Source: an uncultured Shimia sp. (GTDB lineage: Bacteria > Pseudomonadota > Alphaproteobacteria > Rhodobacterales > Rhodobacteraceae). Taken from it: DNA of 32,724 nucleotides. This document shows, piece by piece, positions 1-5,876 of the stretch. The notes under the pieces were generated by a model, which worked only from the letters and a program-made list of their open reading frames with translations, was not told where the DNA came from and did not search any database. The position numbers and the translations under genes were made by a program. How positions within the stretch are numbered: the stretch's first letter is position 1; the number at the start of each line of letters is the position of its first letter. The DNA is taken from contig CALCOY010000058.1 in the NCBI GenBank assembly GCA_937897325.1, forward strand, positions 1-32,724. The letters are read 5' to 3'.

Positions 1-238
1 TCCGATCACATCCGCTTCCTTGTCAGACAACTCATCAGCGCAATCCGAAACGCATAACATCCATCGTCATGCGGGCACAGCTCAGGAGTAGAGCCATTCT
101 TGCCGAAGCTCGCTTCGAGCACCTCGCCAAGTTTACATAGAATCAAAATGTATCGGCGTTCACATACCTGCATGTGAACAGACAAATGATCTGCCAAAGA
201 TATGCGGACAACAAGTGCAGGTAAGCCCTTGATTTTGT
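1..238. other. Left-edge stretch without a recognisable gene
   Basis: I see no supportable gene here. On the plus strand a short frame runs in from the left edge to a TAA at 55-57. It could be the last 18 codons of a gene lying outside the window, but this cannot be judged from so little. The long minus-strand frame through this stretch continues across the tRNA and is not credible. The only structure is a perfect inverted repeat at 158-179, listed separately. Confidence 0.4.
158..179. repeat. Perfect inverted repeat, 8-bp arms
   Basis: GTTCACAT and ATGTGAAC flank a 6-base spacer (ACCTGC). No T-run follows on either strand, so it does not look like an intrinsic terminator. It lies about 60 bases beyond the 3' end of tRNA-Gly. 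It could be an operator for a gene left of the window or simply chance. Confidence 0.5.
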
Positions 239-313
239 TGGAGCGGGCGATGAGATTCGAACTCACGACCCTTACCTTGGCAAGGTAATGCTCTACCCCT
301 GAGCTACGCCCGC
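239..313 (-). tRNA. tRNA-Gly (anticodon GCC)
   Basis: Read on the minus strand, the 75-base sequence folds as a full cloverleaf. The acceptor stem is GCGGGCG/CGCCCGC, the D-loop contains GGGGTA, the anticodon stem TTACC/GGTAA holds the loop TTGCCAA with anticodon GCC, and the T-loop is TTCGAAT. It has discriminator U and an encoded CCA at the 3' end. It decodes GGC and GGU glycine codons. It stands alone, not in a tRNA or rRNA cluster. No integrase gene or repeated 3' tRNA end is visible in the window, so there is no sign that it serves as an attachment site here. Confidence 0.97.
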
Positions 314-449
314 ATCCATTGGGTGACGCGTCGATACAAACGCTTCGGCGGCTCTGCAAGGGGAAAGTGTCTGCATCAGGCAAAAATGCCTCTTTTCGCG
401 ACGGAAAGGATAGCGTGGCGCGTTCTGTATAAGACAGAGGAGTTGGCTC

Positions 450-581
450 ATGACATTGATAACCCTAAAAACCGCCTGTCTTGCAGCATTCATTGGCCTT
501 GGCTTCATCGTGCAGGCCGATGCGTGCGTGGTGGCGAAGATCGACACGACTGGTTCGGTTCTGGAGAACTTCAAAAATTGA
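450..581 (+). CDS. Small secreted micro-protein (43 aa), unknown function
   Basis: A 43-codon reading frame starts with ATG 7 bases after GAGG (purine-rich AGAGGAG). It encodes a signal-peptide-like start: Lys7, a hydrophobic core at about residues 9-21, then an A-D-A motif at 23-25 that suits signal peptidase I. Cleavage there would release an 18-residue peptide beginning with Cys26. The -3 to -1 residues are a poor lipobox, so a lipoprotein is less likely. The stop codon (579-581) directly abuts the stop of the convergent VOC-family gene (582-584) with no base between. I do not recognise the family. The length, signal-like start and ribosome site make it a plausible real gene, but conservation has not been tested. 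Confidence 0.5.
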   Translation: MTLITLKTACLAAFIGLGFIVQADACVVAKIDTTGSVLENFKN

Positions 582-968
582 TCAGGGCGTTCTGGCGTAT
601 TCGATAAAGTCCCATCTGTTATCATAAAGGTCGCGGAAGACGGCGACCGTCCCATAGTCTTCATGTCTGGGGGTTTCCTCGAAGACGACGCCTGCGGCGC
701 TGAACCTTTCGTAGTCTGCAATAAAATCATCTGTTTCCAGGAACAACCAGACGCGTCCACCTCCTTGATGCCCAATCATCTCTGCCTGTCTGGCATCATC
801 GGCCCGAGCCAGAATGAACCCCGCGGAGCCCTCACCAGGAGAGACCTGCACCCAGCGTTTTCGTCCCTGATCTATGTCTTGCAGCAAGCGAAAGCCAAGT
901 ATGTCGCAATAGTACGCTATGGCCTCGTCATAGTCGGGGACGATCAGGGAAAGAGCGGAAAGGCGCAT
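582..968 (-). CDS. VOC-family (glyoxalase/bleomycin-resistance fold) protein
   Basis: This 128-residue protein fits one vicinal-oxygen-chelate subunit with two beta-alpha-beta-beta-beta units. The first is near residues 3-40 (LSALSLIVPDYDEAIAYY, then LGFRLL). The second ends near 110-126 in the pattern YGTVAVFRDLYDNRWDFIEY, typical of the family's last strands. Members are dioxygenases, lyases, isomerases or antibiotic-binding proteins, often homodimeric with a metal between subunits. The substrate cannot be told from sequence. The ATG at 968 is preferred to an in-frame TTG at 974, because AGGA lies 7 bases before the ATG but only 1 base before the TTG. It stands alone, converging with the micro-protein gene and lying downstream of the ccmI-ruvX-DUF1289 operon on the same strand. 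Confidence 0.88.
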   Translation of the reverse strand: MRLSALSLIVPDYDEAIAYYCDILGFRLLQDIDQGRKRWVQVSPGEGSAGFILARADDARQAEMIGHQGGGRVWLFLETDDFIADYERFSAAGVVFEETPRHEDYGTVAVFRDLYDNRWDFIEYARTP

Positions 969-1092
969 GACCAAATCCTAGTCGGGCAGATTATGTGCGC
1001 AATGATTTTGGGCAAACCTTGAAAGCTGAAGAATGTGTTGATGTGTAGCTTACCAGACAGTTGAAGCCAAAAAGCCGTTGGCGTCAGAACAA

Positions 1093-1323
1093 CTAACGGG
1101 CCATGCGGGCCTTGCGACCGCCGCGGCGGGTTTTTGGAGCAGGTTCCCGGTCGGGCAGTTCCGCCATTATCCTGCTGCGCTCCTCGGGCGTCATGCGCGA
1201 CCACCGACCGATTTCGTCGATTGAGCGTGCGCAGCCGGTACAAAGACGCGTTTCAGGATGCACCACGCAGATCTGCACGCAGGGGCTTTCGATCTCATCC
1301 CGTTGCCACGTTTCGTCGCTCAT
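1093..1323 (-). CDS. DUF1289 family small cysteine-rich protein
   Basis: The 76-residue protein has the DUF1289 signature: four cysteines at 15, 19, 28 and 31 (SPCVQIC, then LCTGC), followed by the conserved helix RSIDEIGRWSRMTPEERSRIM. The cysteines probably hold a metal or iron-sulfur centre, but the family's role is unknown. The C-terminal 15 residues are strongly basic (Arg/Lys), which would suit nucleic-acid contact; this is inference. Its ATG overlaps the ruvX stop by 4 bases (ATGA), so it should be translated from the ccmI-ruvX-DUF1289 message. The length is normal for the family. Confidence 0.9.
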   Translation of the reverse strand: MSDETWQRDEIESPCVQICVVHPETRLCTGCARSIDEIGRWSRMTPEERSRIMAELPDREPAPKTRRGGRKARMAR

Positions 1324-1796
1324 GTCTCATTCCCTATGACCCGCAGCCGGTCCAGCAGACCTTGGAGGATATAGCTTGCGGCGACGTGATCAATGACTTC
1401 AGCGCGTCTTTTGCGGGTCGCGTCAGCCTCAAGCAGGGCCTTTTCCGCCGCAACAGTAGACAATCGTTCGTCCCAGAAGGTGATGGGGCCGTCCCAGAGG
1501 CGTTCGAAGTTACGCGCAAAGGCTCGTGTCGACTGGCAGCGCGGCCCCTCGGTGCCGTCCATGTTGCGCGGTAGGCCCAGAACAATCCCACCGATGGATC
1601 GGGCACTGATCAGGTCCTGCAGGCGGGCGGCATCAATCCCAAATTTCTTGCGCCGGACGGTCTCAAGCGGGGTCGCGACCGACAGAAGGCTGTCGGAGAC
1701 AGCGACGCCGATCGTCTTTTCGCCAAGATCCAGCCCCATAAGCGCGGTCTTTGCGGGAAGGGCTCGGGCAAACGCAGTCGTGTCGTCAATGATCAC
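1320..1796 (-). CDS. ruvX: Putative pre-16S rRNA nuclease / Holliday junction resolvase RuvX (YqgF)
   Basis: The 158-residue protein has an RNase H-like fold with the expected acidic residues. Asp23 lies in MGLDLGEKTIGVAVSD on strand 1, Glu110 in FWDERLST, and Asp136 in IDHVAASYILQ. The conserved IVLGLPRNMDGTEG loop is at about residues 71-84. The family matures the 5' end of 16S rRNA and was earlier described as a resolvase-like nuclease; it acts in the cytoplasm. The length is close to the usual 140-155 residues. It overlaps ccmI upstream and DUF1289 downstream by 4 bases each, implying translational coupling. The first ~15 residues precede the fold, and a later start is possible, but the overlap with ccmI favours this ATG. 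Confidence 0.93.
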   Translation of the reverse strand: MIIDDTTAFARALPAKTALMGLDLGEKTIGVAVSDSLLSVATPLETVRRKKFGIDAARLQDLISARSIGGIVLGLPRNMDGTEGPRCQSTRAFARNFERLWDGPITFWDERLSTVAAEKALLEADATRKRRAEVIDHVAASYILQGLLDRLRVIGNET

Positions 1797-3010
1797 TGCA
1801 GGCCCGCCCTATCGGCTGCGCGATTGATAAGATCCATTGCGGTTGGCGCGTCTGCAAAAACCTCTTGCGCATTGACAAAGACGGCGCTGGCCTGATCCAT
1901 GCGCCCCAGAACACCCAGAGAGGTTATGAGCTGCGCCCAATCCTCGGGCGGGCCGCCTTCCGTTGCCAGGCGGTTTGACAGCGTTCCGATCATCCCTTCG
2001 ATCATCTGCATGCGTTCGGAAGGCGACATGTCTTCGGTCGCGTCGATATCAGCCTGCGTGGGACCACGGATCTGTCCGATCGCGGGAAGCTGGTAGTTCA
2101 CGCCGGCAAGCTGCGCGGCTTCTTGAATCTGCTCCAGAATGGGAGGGATCCAATCTGCGTCTTCGGGGCCTTCCCGCAAAAGCCTGTCCCACATGCGAAA
2201 GGCAATGTCGGGGCGTCCGGTTTGCCGCATCATCAGCGCATAGTAGTAGCGGCCGGGGCCGGAGCTCGGATCGCGGCTGAGCACGACTTCAAGCACCTGC
2301 TCGGCCTCGGGGGAGACGTAACCCCCAGCTGACAGGATCAGCATATCGGCATAGTCCATCAGAGCGACCACGGGAACGTCAGGGCCCAAAAGCTGTAGAA
2401 GGCGGTTCTGCGCTTCATGTGCGGCGGCAAAGTTGCCGAGGCGCGCCTCGGCTCGGGCGAGCAATCGGTGGCCTTCCACATCATTGGGCCGTTCGGCGAC
2501 TGTGACGCGCAACTGGCCGACAAGCTCCACATATTCGGCGGTGACCTGAACACCGGGGCGACTACCCTCCATATTGGCCTCTGCCGTGGCTTGATCGGGA
2601 CGACCGCTGCGGAAGGTGGCAGCTGCCTCCATCCTTTGCGCAAGGCCAAGATCACCGTAACCCGGTGCGCCAATCTGGTTGTAGAGCGCAAAACTGCCCA
2701 CGCCTGCCACAATCAGAAAGACCAGCACGATCCCGGCAGGACCGCCTTTGGTGACCCGGCTTTCGGCATTTTTTAGCGCTGCATCCGCCGCCAATATGCG
2801 GCGGGAAACCTCGGTGCGAACCCGGTTTGCGTCTGCCTCGCTCAGAACGCCGCGAGCGACGTCGCGGTCCACCTCGGACAGCTGGTCTCGGTAGATCTGA
2901 AGGTCATAGGCCGCAACTGTTTCGACATCCGCTCGCCCGCGATAAAGGCTCAGCGCGATCAACGTCAGCACTGCCAGCGTGATGGTGCCTGTGATGATCC
3001 AGAATGTCAT
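1793..3010 (-). CDS. ccmI: Cytochrome c biogenesis protein CcmI
   Basis: The 405-residue protein matches CcmI, the inner-membrane chaperone that holds apocytochrome c for haem ligation by CcmFH. Helix 1 spans residues 3-22. A cytoplasmic loop with the family pattern YDLQIYRDQLSEVDRDVARGVLSEADANR follows at 35-63. Helix 2 is at about 91-111, and a large periplasmic domain with TPR-like repeats begins near 160. The start has a good ribosome site (GAAGGA before ATG at 3008-3010). It is the first gene of the minus-strand operon leading into ruvX and DUF1289, and it is divergent from soxB across 207 bases. No other ccm genes are in the window. The C-terminal domain is longer than in E. coli CcmH, as usual in alphaproteobacteria. 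Confidence 0.93.
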   Translation of the reverse strand: MTFWIITGTITLAVLTLIALSLYRGRADVETVAAYDLQIYRDQLSEVDRDVARGVLSEADANRVRTEVSRRILAADAALKNAESRVTKGGPAGIVLVFLIVAGVGSFALYNQIGAPGYGDLGLAQRMEAAATFRSGRPDQATAEANMEGSRPGVQVTAEYVELVGQLRVTVAERPNDVEGHRLLARAEARLGNFAAAHEAQNRLLQLLGPDVPVVALMDYADMLILSAGGYVSPEAEQVLEVVLSRDPSSGPGRYYYALMMRQTGRPDIAFRMWDRLLREGPEDADWIPPILEQIQEAAQLAGVNYQLPAIGQIRGPTQADIDATEDMSPSERMQMIEGMIGTLSNRLATEGGPPEDWAQLITSLGVLGRMDQASAVFVNAQEVFADAPTAMDLINRAADRAGLQ

Positions 3011-3107
3011 GGCTGTCCTTCAATAGCTGCGCATGATGTAGTCTGTGTGGCCCCGACAAAAAAGAGGCTTGATTTGCCTTGTGCCCCGATGACGCATCTG
3101 GGGGACA

Positions 3108-3134
3108 TGTCGCAAAATCAGTCGGATATGCCGC
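3108..3134 (+). promoter_or_regulatory. Possible activator site upstream of soxB (repeated GTCG half-sites)
   Basis: The divergent ccmI-soxB gap holds TGTCGC at 3108 and AGTCGG at 3120, exactly 12 bases apart, then TGCCGC at 3129. Direct half-sites with this kind of spacing are common for AraC/GlxA-type activators, which often control betaine and sarcosine catabolism in proteobacteria. The assignment is inference from spacing and position about 85-110 bases before the soxB start. I see no convincing -35/-10 pair. Confidence 0.25.
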
Positions 3135-3217
3135 GTGCGCCGTGCTTTTTTTGCGCATGAAGCCGCATTACAATCAGGTGATCGCCTTCTCGAACCCTTT
3201 GACGGACACCTTGCCAG

Positions 3218-4462
3218 ATGAAACGCTACTCCGCCTTCGCCATTGCCCGTGAAGCCTTGCGCGGTCACAAGGGCTGGGAAAGGGCTTGGCGCAAGGCTGA
3301 ACCGAAGGCCCGTTACGATGTCATTATCATCGGGGCAGGCGGGCACGGTCTTGCGACCGCTTATTACCTTGGCAAGAATTTCGGGATAACGAATGTGGCG
3401 ATCCTGGAAAAGGGCTGGCTCGGAGGGGGCAATACAGGTCGGAACACCACGATCATCCGCTCAAACTACCTGCAGGACCCCTCGGCTGCGATCTATGAGA
3501 AATCGCGAAGCCTTTATGAGACGCTCAGCCAGAACCTGAACTACAACATCATGTTCTCGCCCCGCGGGGTGATGATGCTGGCCCAGACGCAACACGAGAT
3601 CCGCGGTTATCAGCGGACGGCCCATGCTAACGCACTTCAGGGCGTGGCAACAGAATATATTGGGCCGCAAAAGGTCAAGGAGCTTTGCCCGATCATCAAT
3701 CTCAAAGGGCCACGCTATCCGGTGCTGGGTGCGCTTTGGCAGCCGCGCGGGGGGACAGCACGGCATGATGCGGTGGCCTGGGGCTATGCCCGCGCGTGCT
3801 CGGATATGGGCATGGACGTGATCCAGAAATGCGAAGTGACCGGCATTCAACAAGAAGGCGGCAGGGTCACAGGTGTCACAACGACACGCGGCGATATGAG
3901 CTGCGACAAACTCGGGATCGTTGTCGCGGGACATTCAGGGCATTTGGCCGACATGGCTGGGTTCCGGTTACCGATTGAGTCGGTTGCATTGCAGGCGCTG
4001 GTATCCGAGCCGATCAAGCCCTGCATGGACGTGGTTGTTATGGCTAATACGGTCCACGGCTACATGAGCCAGTCCGACAAGGGTGAGATGGTTATCGGCG
4101 GTGGTGCCGATGGCTACAACAATTACACGCAGCGTGGCAGTTTCCATCACATAGAAGAAACCGTGCGCGCGCTCATCGAAACATTCCCGATGATCTCGCG
4201 CCTCAAGATGCTGCGCCAATGGGGCGGGATCGTCGACATGACGGGGGATCGATCGCCTATCATCTCGCGGACGCCCGTCGAGGGCATCTTCATGAATTGT
4301 GGCTGGGGCACGGGAGGGTTCAAGGCGATCCCTGGCTCCGGCTGGGCGATGGCAGAACTAATGGCCAAGGGCGCGTCACCGCTGGCCGAGGACTTTTCAA
4401 TGTTCCGTTTCCGCGAAGGCAAATTCATTGACGAAAGCGTCGCCGCAGGGGTCGCACATTGA
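3218..4462 (+). CDS. soxB: Sarcosine oxidase subunit beta
   Basis: The 414-residue flavoprotein is the beta subunit of heterotetrameric sarcosine oxidase. This enzyme oxidises sarcosine to glycine, making H2O2 and passing the methyl-derived carbon to tetrahydrofolate. The dinucleotide-binding start DVIIIGAGGHGLATAYYL is at residues 34-51. His183 in GTARHDAVAW is the position where I expect the covalent FMN known from this family. The C-terminal FAD-binding signature GWGTGGFKAIPGSGWAMAE is at about 365-383. Length and N-terminal extension are normal for beta subunits. The usual partner genes do not follow directly: soxD begins 1.07 kb downstream, beyond small genes and a terminator. Confidence 0.96.
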   Translation: MKRYSAFAIAREALRGHKGWERAWRKAEPKARYDVIIIGAGGHGLATAYYLGKNFGITNVAILEKGWLGGGNTGRNTTIIRSNYLQDPSAAIYEKSRSLYETLSQNLNYNIMFSPRGVMMLAQTQHEIRGYQRTAHANALQGVATEYIGPQKVKELCPIINLKGPRYPVLGALWQPRGGTARHDAVAWGYARACSDMGMDVIQKCEVTGIQQEGGRVTGVTTTRGDMSCDKLGIVVAGHSGHLADMAGFRLPIESVALQALVSEPIKPCMDVVVMANTVHGYMSQSDKGEMVIGGGADGYNNYTQRGSFHHIEETVRALIETFPMISRLKMLRQWGGIVDMTGDRSPIISRTPVEGIFMNCGWGTGGFKAIPGSGWAMAELMAKGASPLAEDFSMFRFREGKFIDESVAAGVAH

Positions 4463-4497
4463 CCGAGTTCGGCGAAGATATGAATGGAAGGCCGGGG

Positions 4498-4689
4498 TCA
4501 GATACGCCCTTCGCGTGCGTCTTTCTGCTTCAGAGGGCCGTCGGGTGTGAAAATCTCGCCCAAGTCGACCTCGCGCCCGCCGCGCGCGGCCCTGCGCTGT
4601 GCGACGCCGCGCCTTTCGAGATAAAGCATCATCAGAACCAGCGCGACGATCACGCCGAATACGATGATTGCACCGGTGGTTTGGGTCAT
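4498..4689 (-). CDS. Small single-pass membrane protein, antisense within the sox locus
   Basis: The 63-residue protein has one clear membrane helix at about residues 7-23 (AIIVFGVIVALVLMMLYL). A basic segment follows (RRGVAQRRAARGGR), then a polar tail ending near EIFTPDGPLKQKDAREGRI. By the positive-inside rule the tail should be cytoplasmic. It has a near-ideal ribosome site, AAAGGAGG, 5 bases before the ATG at 4687-4689. This and the composition argue for a real gene although it runs against the flanking sox genes. It converges on soxB with a 35-base gap and is divergent from the next small membrane gene. I do not recognise the family and assign no function. Confidence 0.7.
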   Translation of the reverse strand: MTQTTGAIIVFGVIVALVLMMLYLERRGVAQRRAARGGREVDLGEIFTPDGPLKQKDAREGRI

Positions 4690-4892
4690 GGGTCCCTCCT
4701 TTCAACCACGTGTCAGATCTTTATAGCCGATATCGGGCGAATCATCGAATCTGGGCGGAAACCGGCAAGGATTTACCGGCGTATGGGGTGGATTCAGGCG
4801 AAGGGCAGCGCAAAAATGCCCGAAATACGAGCAGATGTTGTTTGGCGGCGTGGGCGTGACTTGATTGGCTTATCCATAAAGGAGGCGACATC
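4690..4892. promoter_or_regulatory. Divergent intergenic region between two small membrane genes
   Basis: The 203 bases separate two divergent genes that both have strong Shine-Dalgarno sequences, so promoters for both should lie here. A 10-bp perfect palindrome, CCGATATCGG, sits at 4727-4736. A CCGG pair around 4765-4785 could extend local pairing. I cannot fix -35/-10 elements on either strand. Confidence 0.35.
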
Positions 4893-5120
4893 ATGTCTGA
4901 CTATAACACACAGAGTAACGCTCAGCGCGCGGACGGTGTCGGCGCCAAAGGCTTGCTTATCGCAGCACTTGTCATCGTGGCATTCATCTTTGGCCTGGCA
5001 ATGCTGGCCGAAGCACCAGACCCCGCAGCGGTTGGCGCAGAAGGCGCCGCAACCGAAGGGGCTGCACCTGCCGAAACCGCGCCGGCTGCGGAATCAACGC
5101 CGGTGGTCCCGACCGAATAA
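4893..5120 (+). CDS. Small membrane protein with Ala/Pro/Glu-rich tail
   Basis: The 75-residue protein has a polar N-terminus, one membrane helix at about residues 24-41 (LLIAALVIVAFIFGLAML), then a low-complexity tail of Ala, Pro, Glu and Thr with repeated AEGA/AETA-like units. The tail is acidic and probably periplasmic. AAGGAGG lies 7 bases before the ATG, an excellent ribosome site. A strong intrinsic terminator begins 26 bases after the stop, so this looks like a complete one-gene transcription unit inside the sarcosine oxidase locus. Similar short anchored proteins with acidic tails occur in Rhodobacterales, but I know of no function. Confidence 0.78.
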   Translation: MSDYNTQSNAQRADGVGAKGLLIAALVIVAFIFGLAMLAEAPDPAAVGAEGAATEGAAPAETAPAAESTPVVPTE

Positions 5121-5146
5121 TCTTCTCCTCCCTCTCAGGGCCGCCG

Positions 5147-5178
5147 GTGGCGGGCGCCTTTCGGCGTCCGCCACTTTT
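5147..5178 (+). terminator. Strong intrinsic terminator between soxB and soxDAG
   Basis: Twelve-base arms (GTGGCGGGCGCC and GGCGTCCGCCAC) pair fully with one G-U wobble around a TTTC loop. A TTTT run follows. It ends transcription of the small gene before it and should also block any soxB read-through to soxD. Confidence 0.9.
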
Positions 5179-5228
5179 GCTTGCCGCTTTGATCGGCCAT
5201 GGAGCCAAACCTGCCACGCGTGCTTTTG

Positions 5229-5245
5229 TTCGATCGAGTATCGAA
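5229..5245. repeat. Inverted repeat upstream of the third small membrane gene
   Basis: TTCGAT and ATCGAA flank a 5-base spacer (CGAGT), a perfect 6-bp-arm palindrome. It sits between the terminator and the ribosome site of the small gene starting at 5262, where an operator for the soxDAG transcription unit would be expected. No regulator is identified. Confidence 0.45.
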
Positions 5246-5261
5246 GAAAGGGAGCAAGCCC

Positions 5262-5471
5262 TTGGCAGACCGGACAAACAACATCACCCAATCAAGCGGA
5301 AATGCAGACTTCGCCTTCATCGGCGTCGCACGTGTCGCCGCCATTACGTTGCTGGGCGTTGTTCTCTTTGTCGGGTCGGAGCGCATCTGCGGACCGGACG
5401 GCGTCAGCCCATCCGTCGAAGGTGCGATCACTGCGACTGACGGCCAATCGACGTTCAGTATCAAGACTTGA
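5262..5471 (+). CDS. Small single-pass membrane protein preceding soxD
   Basis: The frame can start at ATG 5199 (90 aa) or at TTG 5262 (69 aa). I chose the TTG because GAAAGGGAG lies 7 bases before it, whereas the ATG has no ribosome site and lies close behind the terminator. The product has a polar N-terminus (ADRTNNITQSSGNADF), one hydrophobic helix (ARVAAITLLGVVLFVGS) and a short polar C-terminal region with a lone Cys, probably periplasmic. It lies 63 bases before soxD on the same strand and is probably co-transcribed with it. I do not recognise the family. Coding status is plausible but less certain than for the other two small genes. Confidence 0.55.
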   Translation: MADRTNNITQSSGNADFAFIGVARVAAITLLGVVLFVGSERICGPDGVSPSVEGAITATDGQSTFSIKT

Positions 5472-5473
5472 CC

Positions 5474-5505
5474 GGGGTGCCTGCTTTGCAATGCGCGCCC
5501 CTTTT
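5474..5505 (+). terminator. Possible weak hairpin/attenuator before soxD
   Basis: GGGGTGC and GCGCCCC pair over 7 bases with one G-U, around a 14-base loop, followed by TTTT. The large loop makes it a weak terminator at best. It could lower read-through from the small gene into soxD. Confidence 0.35.
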
Positions 5506-5534
5506 AATGTCCAGCCTGCGGAAAGGATGATCCC

Positions 5535-5876
5535 ATGCTGATGCTGACCTGCCCGTGCTGCGGCGTGACAGGAGAAGAGACCGAATTCACGAACGGTGGC
5601 GAGGCGCATCTGAAACGCTATGGTCCGGGCACATCCGATTTGGATTTCGAGGCCTATCTGTTTCTGCGCGACAATCCGAAGGGCGTGCATTTCGAACGCT
5701 GGCGGCACACCTATGGCTGCGGTAAGTGGTTCCATGTCGCGCGGTGCACTATGACACTGGAGATCTTCGGCACCTATGAGGCGCATGTCACGACTCCACC
5801 GCAAGAAATCCTTGCCAAGATCAAGAGCAGGCGACCGGACTGGATCGCCCGTATACCTGGCGGAGGCAGCGAATGA
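5535..5876 (+). CDS. soxD: Sarcosine oxidase subunit delta
   Basis: The 113-residue protein is the small zinc-binding delta subunit of heterotetrameric sarcosine oxidase. The zinc ligands expected from characterised homologs are in place: Cys6 and Cys9 in TCPCCG, then His58 and Cys62 in WRHTYGCGKWF. The conserved RDNPKGVHFERW stretch is present. The subunit stabilises the complex next to the alpha subunit and has no catalytic flavin. AAAGGA precedes the ATG by 7 bases. The ATG of soxA overlaps its stop by 4 bases, so the two are translationally coupled. Length is normal. Confidence 0.95.
   Translation: MLMLTCPCCGVTGEETEFTNGGEAHLKRYGPGTSDLDFEAYLFLRDNPKGVHFERWRHTYGCGKWFHVARCTMTLEIFGTYEAHVTTPPQEILAKIKSRRPDWIARIPGGGSE

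Noticed and set aside
6-383. 125-codon minus-strand open frame at the left edge
   Set aside because: It reads straight through tRNA-Gly and has no family resemblance.
323-607. 94-codon plus-strand open frame
   Set aside because: It overlaps the 43-residue secreted frame in another phase, lacks a ribosome site and has noise-like composition.
1060-1085. Terminator after the DUF1289 gene
   Set aside because: The GCCAA/TTGGC stem is only 5 bp and no T-run follows on the minus strand.
4459-5541. 360-codon plus-strand open frame between soxB and soxD
   Set aside because: Its product is Arg/Ser/Pro-rich without domain features. It runs through an intrinsic terminator and overlaps three small frames that have proper ribosome sites and membrane helices.
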